A DNA stretch of 33,398 bases from Pseudobdellovibrionaceae bacterium. GTDB lineage: Bacteria; Bdellovibrionota; Bdellovibrionia; Bdellovibrionales; JAMPXM01. This document shows positions 22,387 through 30,255 of this stretch, one piece after another (position 1 is the first letter of the stretch; each line of letters begins with the position of its first letter). The notes under the pieces were generated by a model. It saw only the letters and a program-made list of their open reading frames with translations. It was not told where the DNA came from and made no database searches. Position numbers and translations under genes: made by a program. Where the stretch lies: NCBI GenBank assembly GCA_021463345.1, contig JAJTYM010000038.1, positions 1 through 33,398 on the forward strand, in the 5' to 3' direction.

Positions 22387-23349
22387 TCAATGGCGCGCCC
22401 GGGCCGAGAGACGCGGACCTTGCGGTTGCGGTGGACGGCCTTTTTTACCGGGAGTCAGGCGGGCGTGGTGCGCGCAGTTCTTCGAGCACGTGCGCCGCGC
22501 GTTCTCTTTTTCGTGGCAGGCGGCGCAAACGAGAGCCGGCGAGTCGCAGCGCGCGCAATGGATCGTGATTTCAGCCGGTTGACCGCAGTGCGGGCAAAGG
22601 CCGTACCGCCCGCTCGGCTCGAGCTTTTGATTGAGCGCGACCCGGTGATCGAAGACGAAACAATCGCCTTCGAACGCGGTGTCCGGGAACTTTTCCAGGT
22701 ACGCCAGGATCCCCCCGTCGAGCTGAGCGACGTCGGTGAAGCCCTGGCGGTCCATCTCGAGGATCGCCTTCTCGCAGCGGATGCCCCCGGTGCAGTAGAT
22801 CAAAACGCGCTGATCCTTGGCGAGACCGCTGTTTTTCAGGAACTCGGGAAACTCGTGGAATTCGTCGATGCCGGGATCCACGGCGCTCCGGAACTTCCCC
22901 ATTCGCGTCTCGTACCAGTTGCGCGTGTCGAGGACGATGGTCCCGGGGACGGAGAGCTCGCGATGCCAGTCCTCGGGGGAGAGGCTCCGCCGGGGAGACG
23001 CCGTCGGCGACGGTCGCAGCTCGGGTTTGCCGATGGTCACGATCTCGTCGCGGATCTTGACGGCGAATTTGCGGAACGGCGCGCGCTCGGCGCGGCTCCA
23101 CTTGGCTTCGAGGCGTTCGCGGCCGACGAGCGGCGCCAGGAACGCGAGAAACTCCTCCATGCGCGGCTTGCTGCCGGCGATGGTCGCGTTCACGCCCTCG
23201 GCGCCGATGATCATGAGCCCGGCGATCTCGAGCTCCTCGGCGCGCGCCCGGAGGCGCGCGCTCAGGCCGGGGAGTTCGCGCGCCGACAGCTCCGAGAACG
23301 CGTAGAACGCGGCGATGTCCAAGAGAGTGCGGGAGGGGGTTCGGGGCAT
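22387..23349 (-). CDS. trhO: tRNA uridine(34) hydroxylase TrhO (rhodanese family)
   Basis: A 320-residue cytoplasmic enzyme of the TrhO/YceA family, which hydroxylates uridine 34 of certain tRNAs on the way to 5-methoxy or 5-oxyacetic acid modifications. The N-terminal acylphosphatase-like domain (LMIIGAEGVNATIAGS) is followed by a rhodanese domain with active-site Cys186 in YCTGGIRCEKA and the LDGGILAYLE segment. A Cys-rich C-terminal domain (LCPHCGQP, HCARCDSP, CAACHEK, CSKNC) probably binds zinc. ATG 23349 is chosen because TrhO homology begins right after it. It lacks a Shine-Dalgarno, but a promoter with a perfect TTGACA lies just upstream. It lies 60 bases after the membrane MutS-like gene on the same strand, so it may be transcribed from both that operon and its own promoter. 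Confidence 0.92.
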   Translation of the reverse strand: MPRTPSRTLLDIAAFYAFSELSARELPGLSARLRARAEELEIAGLMIIGAEGVNATIAGSKPRMEEFLAFLAPLVGRERLEAKWSRAERAPFRKFAVKIRDEIVTIGKPELRPSPTASPRRSLSPEDWHRELSVPGTIVLDTRNWYETRMGKFRSAVDPGIDEFHEFPEFLKNSGLAKDQRVLIYCTGGIRCEKAILEMDRQGFTDVAQLDGGILAYLEKFPDTAFEGDCFVFDHRVALNQKLEPSGRYGLCPHCGQPAEITIHCARCDSPALVCAACHEKENARRTCSKNCAHHARLTPGKKGRPPQPQGPRLSARARH

Positions 23350-23356
23350 GGCGGGT

Positions 23357-23385
23357 GTTTTACGGTCCGCGCCCCCGGCTGTCAA
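23357..23385 (-). promoter_or_regulatory. Leaderless promoter of trhO
   Basis: On the minus strand a perfect TTGACA (23385-23380) is 17 bases from TAAAAC (23362-23357, 4 of 6). Only 7 bases separate the -10 from ATG at 23349, so transcription should begin at or next to the start codon. Confidence 0.6.
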
Positions 23386-23409
23386 ACGCCGCTTGCCACG
23401 CGCCGGCCG

Positions 23410-25209
23410 TCACACCTCGCCGACGTCGAGCCCGGCTTGTTCCATGATGACCAAAGCGTTGGTCGTCGGGCAGGGACCCGGCTGCAGTTTGTACGAGAAC
23501 AGCATCTGGCCGCCGAGGATCTCCTCGCGGAAGTGCAGGTTGACCACGCCCGGCAGTTTCTGTTCGAGTGAAGTCAACTCGAGATCGTGGGTTGAGACGA
23601 AGCCCAGGCTGGTCGGCGAGACGAGGTTCTTGATGACCGCTCGGCTGCCGATCTGGCGCTCGCGGTTGTTGGTGCCGCGGAAGATCTCATCGATCAGGAA
23701 AAGCACCGGTCTCCCGGCGCGTACGTCCTCGATCACGCGCTTGAGGCGCAGGACCTCGCTGTAAAAGTACGAGAATCCGTCGCGGAGCGAGTCGGAAACC
23801 TGGATGCAGCTGGCGATTTCGAAGACGGAGGTCTCGAAATTCCCGGCGAAGCAGGGCGCGCCCATGTTGGCGAGCGTTTGGTTGATGCCGATGGCCCGCA
23901 GGAACGTCGACTTTCCCGACATGTTGGAGCCGGTCACGAGCCCGAGGCTCTGGCCCGCCGCGAACGCGAAGTCGTTGGCGACGACTCTGTCGCGTGGGAT
24001 CAGCGGGTGAGTGAGCGCCGTGAATTCCAAACGCGGCTTCGCATGGAGACGGGGGAACGATTTCGTCTGGTAGACGTAGAGGAAGGTGAGAGAGACGAGG
24101 GCCTCGAGGTGGTGGAGCTCGTTCAGGCATTGCGGGAACGAGGCGTGGATCCGTTTCCGTTCCCGCTCGAGAGCCCAGGAGAAGACGGCCGCCCAGGGGA
24201 AAAGCCCGTTCAGGACCAGGTAGACCAGCGGGTGGGATTCGGCGCTCAGGAAGCCCAGCACGAAGTGGAAGCGGCGCAGTTGCCGGGAGGGCCGCGAGGC
24301 GAAAGTGGCCGACAAAAGCTCGCCGTATCGCCGCCGGTCGCGGGTCTCGAGCCGGCTGAAAAGCGCGACGAGGGCCGAAAGGTGCAAAGCGAGGCCCACG
24401 CCTTTGCCGTGAACCGGTCCCAAGCTGTTGAACGCGAACAGGGACGCGGCGATGAACGCCGAGGCGAGGACGGCCGGCGGCAGGAGGGGGGAGCCGGAGA
24501 CCAGCCCGTGCGCGATGCCGGCCAGGCACAGCAGCCAGAGAGCGCAAAGCCCGAGGACCCAGCGCCCGAAGCGTTCGGGCGCCAACGGCTTTTTCAGGAA
24601 TTCGCGCGCTTGGTGGGTCGAGAGCCCCATCTCCGTTTCCCCGGCCGCGATCAGGAGCCGGATGAAAAACCAGCGTTCCGCCGCCAAGCTCGCGATCTGC
24701 TCCTGGCGCGCCTCCGCTCCGGCCTTGTCCAGGCCCGGAGCCAGGAGCGCGCGCACGAGTTCGGCTCTCCCGCCATCGGAGACGGTTTCATCGAGAGCGG
24801 TGAACAACGAGTGCGGACCGATCAGGTTCAGATCCTGGATGAGGGTGAGATCGGCCTCGGGGCCCGCGGCGGCCAGGGCTTCGCTCAGCGCTTCGGGCGA
24901 GCGGGGCTCGATGGCGAGGCCCGCTCTGCGACGGGCTTGGCGTCGGTAGAAAGCGGCGAGCGAGGCGAGGTGGTTGGCATGGCGTTTGAGATTGGCCGTG
25001 CGCCTCACCAGGGCCCCGAAGATGAGGGTGAACGCGATGACGGCCGGAGCTTCGATCCGCCACTCGGGCCTGGCGGCGGCCAGGATCAGGGTGAGGAAAA
25101 AAAGTCCCGCGCTGGACAGCCGGGAGTTCTGTGCGGCGCGCAGCCGTTGGCGCGTGCGCTCCTCTCGGATCTCGAGCCTGGAGACGCGTCTTGAGAGCGG
25201 ATCGGTCAT
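23410..25209 (-). CDS. Membrane-associated MutS-like ATPase
   Basis: A 599-residue protein whose C-terminal third is a MutS-type ABC ATPase: Walker A TGSNMSGKST near 425-434, the following FLRAIGINQTLANMGAPCFA, Walker B VLFLIDEIFRGTN near 503, and the STHDLELT switch. It has no N-terminal mismatch-recognition domain (no FxE motif). Instead, hydrophobic helices appear near residues 33-70 (two), 220-280 (about three) and 350-375, so it is likely an inner-membrane protein. Between them a helical region resembles the MutS core/lever. Such truncated membrane MutS relatives are known in several phyla but have no settled function; classical mismatch repair is unlikely. ATG 25209 has no ribosome-binding site but a correctly placed promoter. 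It lies between the HD-GYP-like gene and trhO on the same strand. Confidence 0.85.
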   Translation of the reverse strand: MTDPLSRRVSRLEIREERTRQRLRAAQNSRLSSAGLFFLTLILAAARPEWRIEAPAVIAFTLIFGALVRRTANLKRHANHLASLAAFYRRQARRRAGLAIEPRSPEALSEALAAAGPEADLTLIQDLNLIGPHSLFTALDETVSDGGRAELVRALLAPGLDKAGAEARQEQIASLAAERWFFIRLLIAAGETEMGLSTHQAREFLKKPLAPERFGRWVLGLCALWLLCLAGIAHGLVSGSPLLPPAVLASAFIAASLFAFNSLGPVHGKGVGLALHLSALVALFSRLETRDRRRYGELLSATFASRPSRQLRRFHFVLGFLSAESHPLVYLVLNGLFPWAAVFSWALERERKRIHASFPQCLNELHHLEALVSLTFLYVYQTKSFPRLHAKPRLEFTALTHPLIPRDRVVANDFAFAAGQSLGLVTGSNMSGKSTFLRAIGINQTLANMGAPCFAGNFETSVFEIASCIQVSDSLRDGFSYFYSEVLRLKRVIEDVRAGRPVLFLIDEIFRGTNNRERQIGSRAVIKNLVSPTSLGFVSTHDLELTSLEQKLPGVVNLHFREEILGGQMLFSYKLQPGPCPTTNALVIMEQAGLDVGEV

Positions 25210-25215
25210 GGCGTC

Positions 25216-25244
25216 ATTCTCGGGCGCCGGCCGGCCGATCGCAA
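25216..25244 (-). promoter_or_regulatory. Candidate leaderless promoter of the MutS-like gene
   Basis: On the minus strand TTGCGA (25244-25239) and GAGAAT (25221-25216) are 17 bases apart, each 4 of 6 to consensus, and 6 bases separate the -10 from ATG at 25209. Confidence 0.45.
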
Positions 25245-25306
25245 TCGAATTTCGCGCGGACCGCGGGGCCCGGCCGAGGGGCGTCAACGAGGATCGGGGG
25301 AGGGGG

Positions 25307-26299
25307 TCAGGCGGCGTTCTGGCCCGATGGTTTCGCGATCAGCAGGCGGAGAGCGCTGTACGCGTCCTTGTTGAACGGCTGGCCCATGGTGATTTCGATG
25401 TAGCGCAAGGCTTCGGGCGCCGTCCTGGGGTTGAGGCAGTTCGGACTGCGGATGGTGAGTTCGACGAATTGGTCGGCGAGAGCCACGACTTTCGCGAGCG
25501 GGTTCATGCGCAGGTCGCGCATCTTGCGGGGATAGCCCTGGCCGATCGCGTTTTCGTGATGCTCGTAAGCGATCGAGGCCACGTCATCGGGCACCGACGG
25601 GATCGTGCGCAGGATCTCCAGCCCGCGGAAGGCGTGGCTTTCGTAAAGCGTGAGTTCGTCGAACGACATCTCGGCGCGGCTTTTCCTGAGGATCTCGACC
25701 GGGACTTCTTTGAGGCCGACGTCGTGGAGCAGGCCGCCGAGCGCGACCTTCTCGAGGGTCGCGCGCTTGGTCCAGCCCATCGTTTTGCCGATCATCACTG
25801 AAACGGTCGAGACCGCGACCGAGTGCGCGAGCAATTCGCCGGAAATTTTCGCGAGCGACGACATCACGCCGTAGAGATCGCTCTTCGCCTCCACCAGCGT
25901 CGCCGTGGCCTGGCTGACCAGCTTGGCGTGCTCGAAGGATTCGGTGTTGAGGCCGAGGACGTCGATCTCCCTCATCACCGAGGAACCCGCGCGGGCGAGG
26001 AAGTCGGCTTTGCGTTCGGCGGCGATCTCGTTGCGGTTGACGACCACGCCGGCGATCACGAGGTTGGAGCCGACGTAGCGATTGTAGTCCTCGCGGCGCA
26101 CGAACAGGTACTCGACCCGCTTGTTCTCGTACGCCTGAAGCTGATCCATCTGCGTTTTGGAATCCTCTTTGGCGATCAAGACGTATTTGTCGTCGGACAG
26201 CCGGATGTAGAGATCCACCGGGATCACGCTCCCCGCGACGAACTCCTTGAGAGGAATCGGGACCATTTCTGAGGAATCGGCCGTAAGGCTTGCGTTCAT
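25307..26299 (-). CDS. Degenerate HD-GYP domain protein
   Basis: A 330-residue cytoplasmic protein of the HD-GYP cyclic di-GMP phosphodiesterase superfamily. The N-terminal 80 residues resemble the domain often fused before HD-GYP (PLKEFVAGSVIPVDLYIRLS). The HD-GYP part spans about 150-315: His192-Asp193 in LHDVGLKEVP, a further His in SHAFRGLEIL, the HHE near 247 and the C-terminal ALADQFVEL. Two signature positions differ: HDxGK reads HDVGL, and HHExxDGxGYP reads HHENAIGQGYP, with Ile in place of Asp. Metal ligands seem kept but catalysis or nucleotide recognition may be altered, so it may act as a sensor. No Shine-Dalgarno precedes ATG 26299, but a promoter lies 11 bases upstream. It is divergent from prfC. 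Confidence 0.87.
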   Translation of the reverse strand: MNASLTADSSEMVPIPLKEFVAGSVIPVDLYIRLSDDKYVLIAKEDSKTQMDQLQAYENKRVEYLFVRREDYNRYVGSNLVIAGVVVNRNEIAAERKADFLARAGSSVMREIDVLGLNTESFEHAKLVSQATATLVEAKSDLYGVMSSLAKISGELLAHSVAVSTVSVMIGKTMGWTKRATLEKVALGGLLHDVGLKEVPVEILRKSRAEMSFDELTLYESHAFRGLEILRTIPSVPDDVASIAYEHHENAIGQGYPRKMRDLRMNPLAKVVALADQFVELTIRSPNCLNPRTAPEALRYIEITMGQPFNKDAYSALRLLIAKPSGQNAA

Positions 26300-26310
26300 A
26301 TGCTGACGGA

Positions 26311-26339
26311 TTTATCGGTCGTCGGCGCGCCTTGGGCAA
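26311..26339 (-). promoter_or_regulatory. Promoter of the HD-GYP-like gene (near-leaderless)
   Basis: On the minus strand TTGCCC (26339-26334) and GATAAA (26316-26311) are 17 bases apart, each 4 of 6. Eleven bases lie between the -10 and ATG 26299, leaving a leader of about 4-5 bases. Confidence 0.5.
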
Positions 26340-26455
26340 GGCCGGGGAGGTGAAAATCGGTGATCTTCCCATCTTCGCCCGGCTGGGCGAGGGTCGGTTC
26401 CGCCTCATATCGAGCCGTCTGCCGGCGTCGCCGCGTTCGCGGCCGTCTCTTCTCG

Positions 26456-26484
26456 TTGCCTCGGGACGATGCGGGTGATACAAT
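26456..26484 (+). promoter_or_regulatory. Extended -10 promoter of prfC (near-leaderless)
   Basis: TTGCCT (26456-26461) is 17 bases from TACAAT (26479-26484, 5 of 6), which is preceded by TG at 26476-26477, giving TGATACAAT. Ten bases separate the -10 from ATG 26495, so the leader would be about 4 bases; no ribosome-binding site is present. Confidence 0.65.
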
Positions 26485-26494
26485 CTTGACCCCT

Positions 26495-28144
26495 ATGTCA
26501 GACACCTCGAATTTCGAAACCGAAGTCCTGCGCCGGCGCACGTTCGCCATCATTTCCCACCCCGATGCGGGCAAAACCACGCTCACCGAGAAACTCATTT
26601 GGCACGGCGGCGTGATCCGCGAGGCGGGCGAGGTCAAAGGCAAGTCCGGCACCAAGTCCGCGACGTCCGATTGGATGACCCTGGAGCGGCAGCGCGGCAT
26701 CTCGATCACGTCGTCGGTGCTGCAGTTCGACCATCACGGCTTGCGCGTCAATCTCCTCGATACGCCCGGGCACAAAGACTTCAGCGAGGACACGTACCGC
26801 ACGCTCGTCGCCGCCGATTCCGCGGTCATGCTCATCGACGTCGCCAAGGGCGTCGAGGAACGCACGAAAAAACTCTACGAGGTCTGCCGCTACCGCAACA
26901 TCCCGATCTTCACCTTCATCAACAAATGCGACCGCGAAGGCAAGGCGCCGCTGGAGCTCATCGACGAGGTCGAGAGCACGCTGCGCATGAATTGCTATCC
27001 GATCACTTGGCCGGTGGGCCTGGGCGGGCAGTTCGCGGGCCTTTACCACCGGCTCAAAAAAGAGCTCATGGTCTACAGCGGCAAATACGTCGGCGACGAG
27101 CCGCTCGAGATCGTCCCGCTCTCGGGCATCGGCGACCCGTGGCTCGAAAGCCGCGTGCGGCCCGAGGTGCTCGCGCAGGCACGGGAGGAGATCGAACTCA
27201 TCGACGGCACCCTGGGCGAGTTTTCCATCGAGAAGTTCCGCGCCGGCGAATTGAGCCCGCTCACTTTCGGCAGCGCCAAGCAGAACTTCGGCGTGGACAC
27301 GTTCCTCGACATTTTCTGCGATTACGCCCCCCCGCCGGGGGAGCGCGAAGCCAAGGGGGCCGTGGTCCAGCCGCTCGACCGCGCGTTCACGGGTTTCGTC
27401 TTCAAGATCCAGGCGAACATGGACCGCCGCCACCGCGACCGCATCGCTTTCATCCGCATCTGCTCGGGGCGTTTCGAGCGCGGAATGAAGGTCCATCACA
27501 TGCGGCTCGACCGCGAGATCCGCCTGGCGTTCTCCAGCCAGTTCGTCGCCCAGGAGCGGGAGACCGTCGACGTCGCGTACGCGGGCGACATCGTCGGGGT
27601 GGGGGACACGGGGCATTTCCAGATCGGCGACTCGGTCGTGGCGGGCACGCGCGTCGAGTTCGAGGACATCCCGAAGTTCACGCCGGAGCTTTTCGCGCGC
27701 GTGACCGTTTCCGACGCCATGAAGCGGCAGAAACTGCAAAAGGCCCTCAAGCATCTGTCCGAGGAGGGGGCGATCCAGCTGTTCATCGATCCCGCCGTCG
27801 GGCGCCAGGATCCCGTGCTCGGAGTCGTTGGCGAGTTGCAGTTCGAGGTGCTCCTGTTCCGTCTGGAGGACGAATACGGCCTCGAGGGGGCCAAGATCGC
27901 GCGCTTGCCGCTCGCCGTAGCCCGCTGGCCACGGACGTCCGCTGGGGCACCGGTCGAGTCCTTGGCCGGTCATTTCACGTTGTACCGTGATCACAACGAG
28001 CAGCCCGTGATCCTGCTCGAAAAAGAGTGGGATCTGAATTGGGTCAAGAAAGAGAACCCGAACGTCGAGTTCTTCACGTCGATCCAGGCCGCCCGGCAAA
28101 CCCGACCCCAGCTCAACGCTCAGACGGAGCTGGGCGAACGTTAG
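26495..28144 (+). CDS. prfC: Peptide chain release factor 3
   Basis: A 549-residue translational GTPase that recycles RF1 and RF2 from the ribosome after termination. GTPase motifs are G1 SHPDAGKTTLTEKL (about 21-34), the switch region with G2 Thr in ERQRGISIT, G3 DTPGHKDFSED and G4 NKCDRE. Class-typical downstream segments include SAKQNFGVDTFLDIFC, VFKIQANMDRRHRDRIAF and VGELQFEVLLFRLEDEYG. Length is normal (about 530 in E. coli). The ATG at 26495 begins the conserved domain; the frame extends upstream, but the -10 at 26479-26484 would exclude that part from the mRNA. There is no Shine-Dalgarno, in line with a leaderless message. The gene precedes ffh but the latter has its own promoter. Confidence 0.96.
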   Translation: MSDTSNFETEVLRRRTFAIISHPDAGKTTLTEKLIWHGGVIREAGEVKGKSGTKSATSDWMTLERQRGISITSSVLQFDHHGLRVNLLDTPGHKDFSEDTYRTLVAADSAVMLIDVAKGVEERTKKLYEVCRYRNIPIFTFINKCDREGKAPLELIDEVESTLRMNCYPITWPVGLGGQFAGLYHRLKKELMVYSGKYVGDEPLEIVPLSGIGDPWLESRVRPEVLAQAREEIELIDGTLGEFSIEKFRAGELSPLTFGSAKQNFGVDTFLDIFCDYAPPPGEREAKGAVVQPLDRAFTGFVFKIQANMDRRHRDRIAFIRICSGRFERGMKVHHMRLDREIRLAFSSQFVAQERETVDVAYAGDIVGVGDTGHFQIGDSVVAGTRVEFEDIPKFTPELFARVTVSDAMKRQKLQKALKHLSEEGAIQLFIDPAVGRQDPVLGVVGELQFEVLLFRLEDEYGLEGAKIARLPLAVARWPRTSAGAPVESLAGHFTLYRDHNEQPVILLEKEWDLNWVKKENPNVEFFTSIQAARQTRPQLNAQTELGER

Positions 28145-28266
28145 GCCGATATCTCTAGAAAAACACCCGAGGAAGGCGAGCGGAATAGGCTCACGCTTGA
28201 GCGGTTCGGAAGCGTGGCGCCGTGAAGCGCGGCCGCCGAGACCGGCCCTGGCTTGCGCCCGCGGGC

Positions 28267-28296
28267 TTGACGCGGCGAGGGTTAGCGCAACATAAT
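28267..28296 (+). promoter_or_regulatory. Promoter of ffh-rpsP-khpA
   Basis: TTGACG (28267-28272) and CATAAT (28291-28296) each match 5 of 6 consensus positions, with an 18-base spacer. Transcription would begin near 28303, leaving a leader of about 26 bases with the ffh ribosome-binding site AAGGA at 28315-28319. Confidence 0.7.
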
Positions 28297-28328
28297 CCTT
28301 TGGGCTTCTCCCGGAAGGATGTTCATCC

Positions 28329-29675
28329 ATGTTCGAATCGCTTTCAGACAAAATCCTCGGTTCGTTCAAGAAACTCCGAGGCCAGGCCAGGATCACCGAG
28401 GAAAACATCCAGGACGCGATCAAGGAAATCCGGTTGAGCCTTCTCGAGGCCGACGTGAACTTCAAGGTCGTCAAGAATTTCGTCGACGGCGTGAAGGGGA
28501 AAGCCCTCGGCGCCGATGTCGTCGGCCAGGTCACGGCGGGGCAGCAGTTCACCAAGATCGTGCACGACGAGCTCGTGCGGGTGCTCGGCGGGGAGGCGAC
28601 GGATCTCGACCTCAAGGGGAAGCCGGCGGTGATCTTTCTCGTCGGTCTGCAGGGCGCGGGCAAGACGACGAGCGCGGCCAAGCTCGCCAAACACATCCGC
28701 AAACAGTATTCGCGCAAACCGGGCTTGGTGCCGGCCGACGTTTATCGCCCGGCCGCCATCGATCAGCTCAAGACCCTCGGCAAACAGAACGACATCCCCG
28801 TCTTCGGCTCGCGCCCCGAGCAGACGCCCGAGGAGATTCTCGAGCAGGCTAAAAAATGGGCGGAAGAGAACTTCGTCGAGGTCGTGCTCGTCGACACCGC
28901 GGGACGCCTGCAAGTCGATGATGAACTCATGGAGGAGCTGGCGCGCCTCAGGAAGATCTGGGAGCCGCGCGAAACCCTGCTCGTCGCCGACGCCATGCTC
29001 GGCCAGCAGTCGGTCAACGTCGCCGAGGGCTTTCATCAGCGCCTCGGTTTGAGCGGCCTCGTCCTCACCAAGATCGACGGCGACGCGCGCGGCGGGGCGG
29101 CGTTGTCGATCCGCGAGGCCACGGGCGTGCCGATCAAATTCCTGGGCACGGGCGAGAAAACGGACGCGCTCGAGGTCTTTCATCCGGACCGCTTGGCCGG
29201 CCGGATTCTCGACATGGGCGATGTCCTGAGCCTCGTTGAAAAGGCTCAGGAGGTCGTCGACGAGAAATCGGCCGCGGCGGCGGCAAAAAAAATTCAAAGA
29301 AACCAGTTCACGGTCGAGGACTTCCTCGAACAGATACAGATGATGAAAAAACTCGGGGGCATGGAGAGCATCCTCAAAATGCTCCCCGGGATGGGCCAAC
29401 TCATGAAGCAGGCCAAAGAGCTCACGCCGCCGGACAAGGAAATGCGCAAGATCGAGGCCATCATCCGTTCGATGACCAAGCAGGAGCGCACCAACCACGT
29501 GATCTTGAACGGCTCCCGACGGCTGCGGATCGCCAAAGGCAGCGGAACGGAAGTCGCGGACGTGAACAAGTTCATCAAACAGTTCGAAGGCGCCCGTAAG
29601 ATGATGCAACAAATGATGAAAATGGGGTTGGGAGGCAAAGGCGGTCGGCCTCGGATGCCGTTCCCATTCCGCTGA
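28329..29675 (+). CDS. ffh: Signal recognition particle protein Ffh
   Basis: A 448-residue SRP54 protein that binds signal sequences and 4.5S RNA and delivers ribosomes to FtsY at the inner membrane. The N domain (SDKILGSFKKLRGQARITEE) is followed by the G domain with G1 GLQGAGKTTSAAKL near 106, the DVYRPAAIDQL motif, DTAGRLQVDDELM, TKIDGDARGGAAL and FLGTGEKTDALEVF. The M domain starts near 325 and has the SRP RNA-binding signature near 395-415 (TNHVILNGSRRLRIAKGSG) and a Met-rich end (MMQQMMKMG). Length is normal. AAGGA lies 9 bases before the ATG. It heads the conserved ffh-rpsP-khpA block. Confidence 0.97.
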   Translation: MFESLSDKILGSFKKLRGQARITEENIQDAIKEIRLSLLEADVNFKVVKNFVDGVKGKALGADVVGQVTAGQQFTKIVHDELVRVLGGEATDLDLKGKPAVIFLVGLQGAGKTTSAAKLAKHIRKQYSRKPGLVPADVYRPAAIDQLKTLGKQNDIPVFGSRPEQTPEEILEQAKKWAEENFVEVVLVDTAGRLQVDDELMEELARLRKIWEPRETLLVADAMLGQQSVNVAEGFHQRLGLSGLVLTKIDGDARGGAALSIREATGVPIKFLGTGEKTDALEVFHPDRLAGRILDMGDVLSLVEKAQEVVDEKSAAAAAKKIQRNQFTVEDFLEQIQMMKKLGGMESILKMLPGMGQLMKQAKELTPPDKEMRKIEAIIRSMTKQERTNHVILNGSRRLRIAKGSGTEVADVNKFIKQFEGARKMMQQMMKMGLGGKGGRPRMPFPFR

Positions 29676-29683
29676 CTTTCCTC

Positions 29684-29711
29684 TTGCCAGCTTTATGGCG
29701 TTGCGTGTAAA
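29684..29711 (+). promoter_or_regulatory. Weak internal promoter before rpsP
   Basis: TTGCCA (29684-29689) and TGTAAA (29706-29711) are 16 bases apart, each 4 of 6, in the 77-base gap between ffh and rpsP. It may allow extra expression of S16. Confidence 0.35.
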
Positions 29712-29752
29712 CATCCCTATCTTTCCATAGGATCCTGATAGGAGTCTTTCAA

Positions 29753-30001
29753 GTGGTTGTGATCCGTCTTGCTCGCTTTGGTTCCAAAAAACGCCCGAAG
29801 TATCGCATCACCGTGGCGGATTCGCGCCAGTACGTGACCGGTAAATTCCTCGAAATTCTTGGGTCCTACAATCCTTCGCCCCGTGGTCAGGAACCCAAGC
29901 TCGTTATGAATATGGAGAAGGCCCAGGAGTGGATCAAAAAGGGCGCCCAGCCCTCGCTCCGCGTGCAAACTCTCATGAAGTCGGCTCAAAAAGCGCAGTG
30001 A
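29753..30001 (+). CDS. rpsP: 30S ribosomal protein S16
   Basis: An 82-residue ribosomal protein that stabilises the 30S subunit's 16S rRNA 5' domain. The whole sequence fits the family: the start VVIRLARFGSKKRPKYRITV, the central FLEILGSYNP and the C-terminal KAQEWIKKGAQPSLRVQTL. It starts with GTG; AGGAG (29740-29744) lies 8 bases upstream, and this start aligns with other S16 proteins. It follows ffh by 77 bases and precedes khpA by 254 bases. Confidence 0.97.
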   Translation: MVVIRLARFGSKKRPKYRITVADSRQYVTGKFLEILGSYNPSPRGQEPKLVMNMEKAQEWIKKGAQPSLRVQTLMKSAQKAQ

Positions 30002-30255
30002 CCCGTTGCAGAGGCGCCCTCTGGATATGATGGTGCCTGTCGTCGCGTCCGGTATGGATGGCGATGCAATCGGGTGATGACGCGATCGGGTGTCGATCTT
30101 GATGAGGGCGACGCCCGGAATCTGGGCTTTTAAGCTCTGGACAATTCGGTCAAACTTGGTTTTAGGCCGGACGCGGAAGGCCGCGTGTCGAGAGCTGAAC
30201 GTGGATAGCTGCAATTGCGCCCAAGCGAATATCGCAAAAAAAGGGGTGGGGGAGA
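30002..30255 (+). other. Structured leader between rpsP and khpA
   Basis: This 254-base gap is longer than usual for the rpsP-khpA pair. It contains a perfect hairpin CAGAGG-CGC-CCTCTG (30009-30023) just after the rpsP stop, a tandem ATCGGGTG separated by 18 bases (near 30067 and 30085), and a perfect 6-bp stem with 4-base loop, ACGCGG/CCGCGT (30171-30186). No coding frame with a ribosome-binding site is present. It may be an untranslated regulatory leader of khpA, but no promoter was identified. Confidence 0.4.

Noticed and set aside
26251-26280. Direct repeat GAGGAATCGG (two copies, 20 bases apart)
   Set aside because: It lies within the coding start of the HD-GYP-like gene and is most simply chance.
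26498-28717. Very long minus-strand open frame opposite prfC and the start of ffh
   Set aside because: Antisense artefact of GC-rich codon use; both plus-strand genes are unmistakable.
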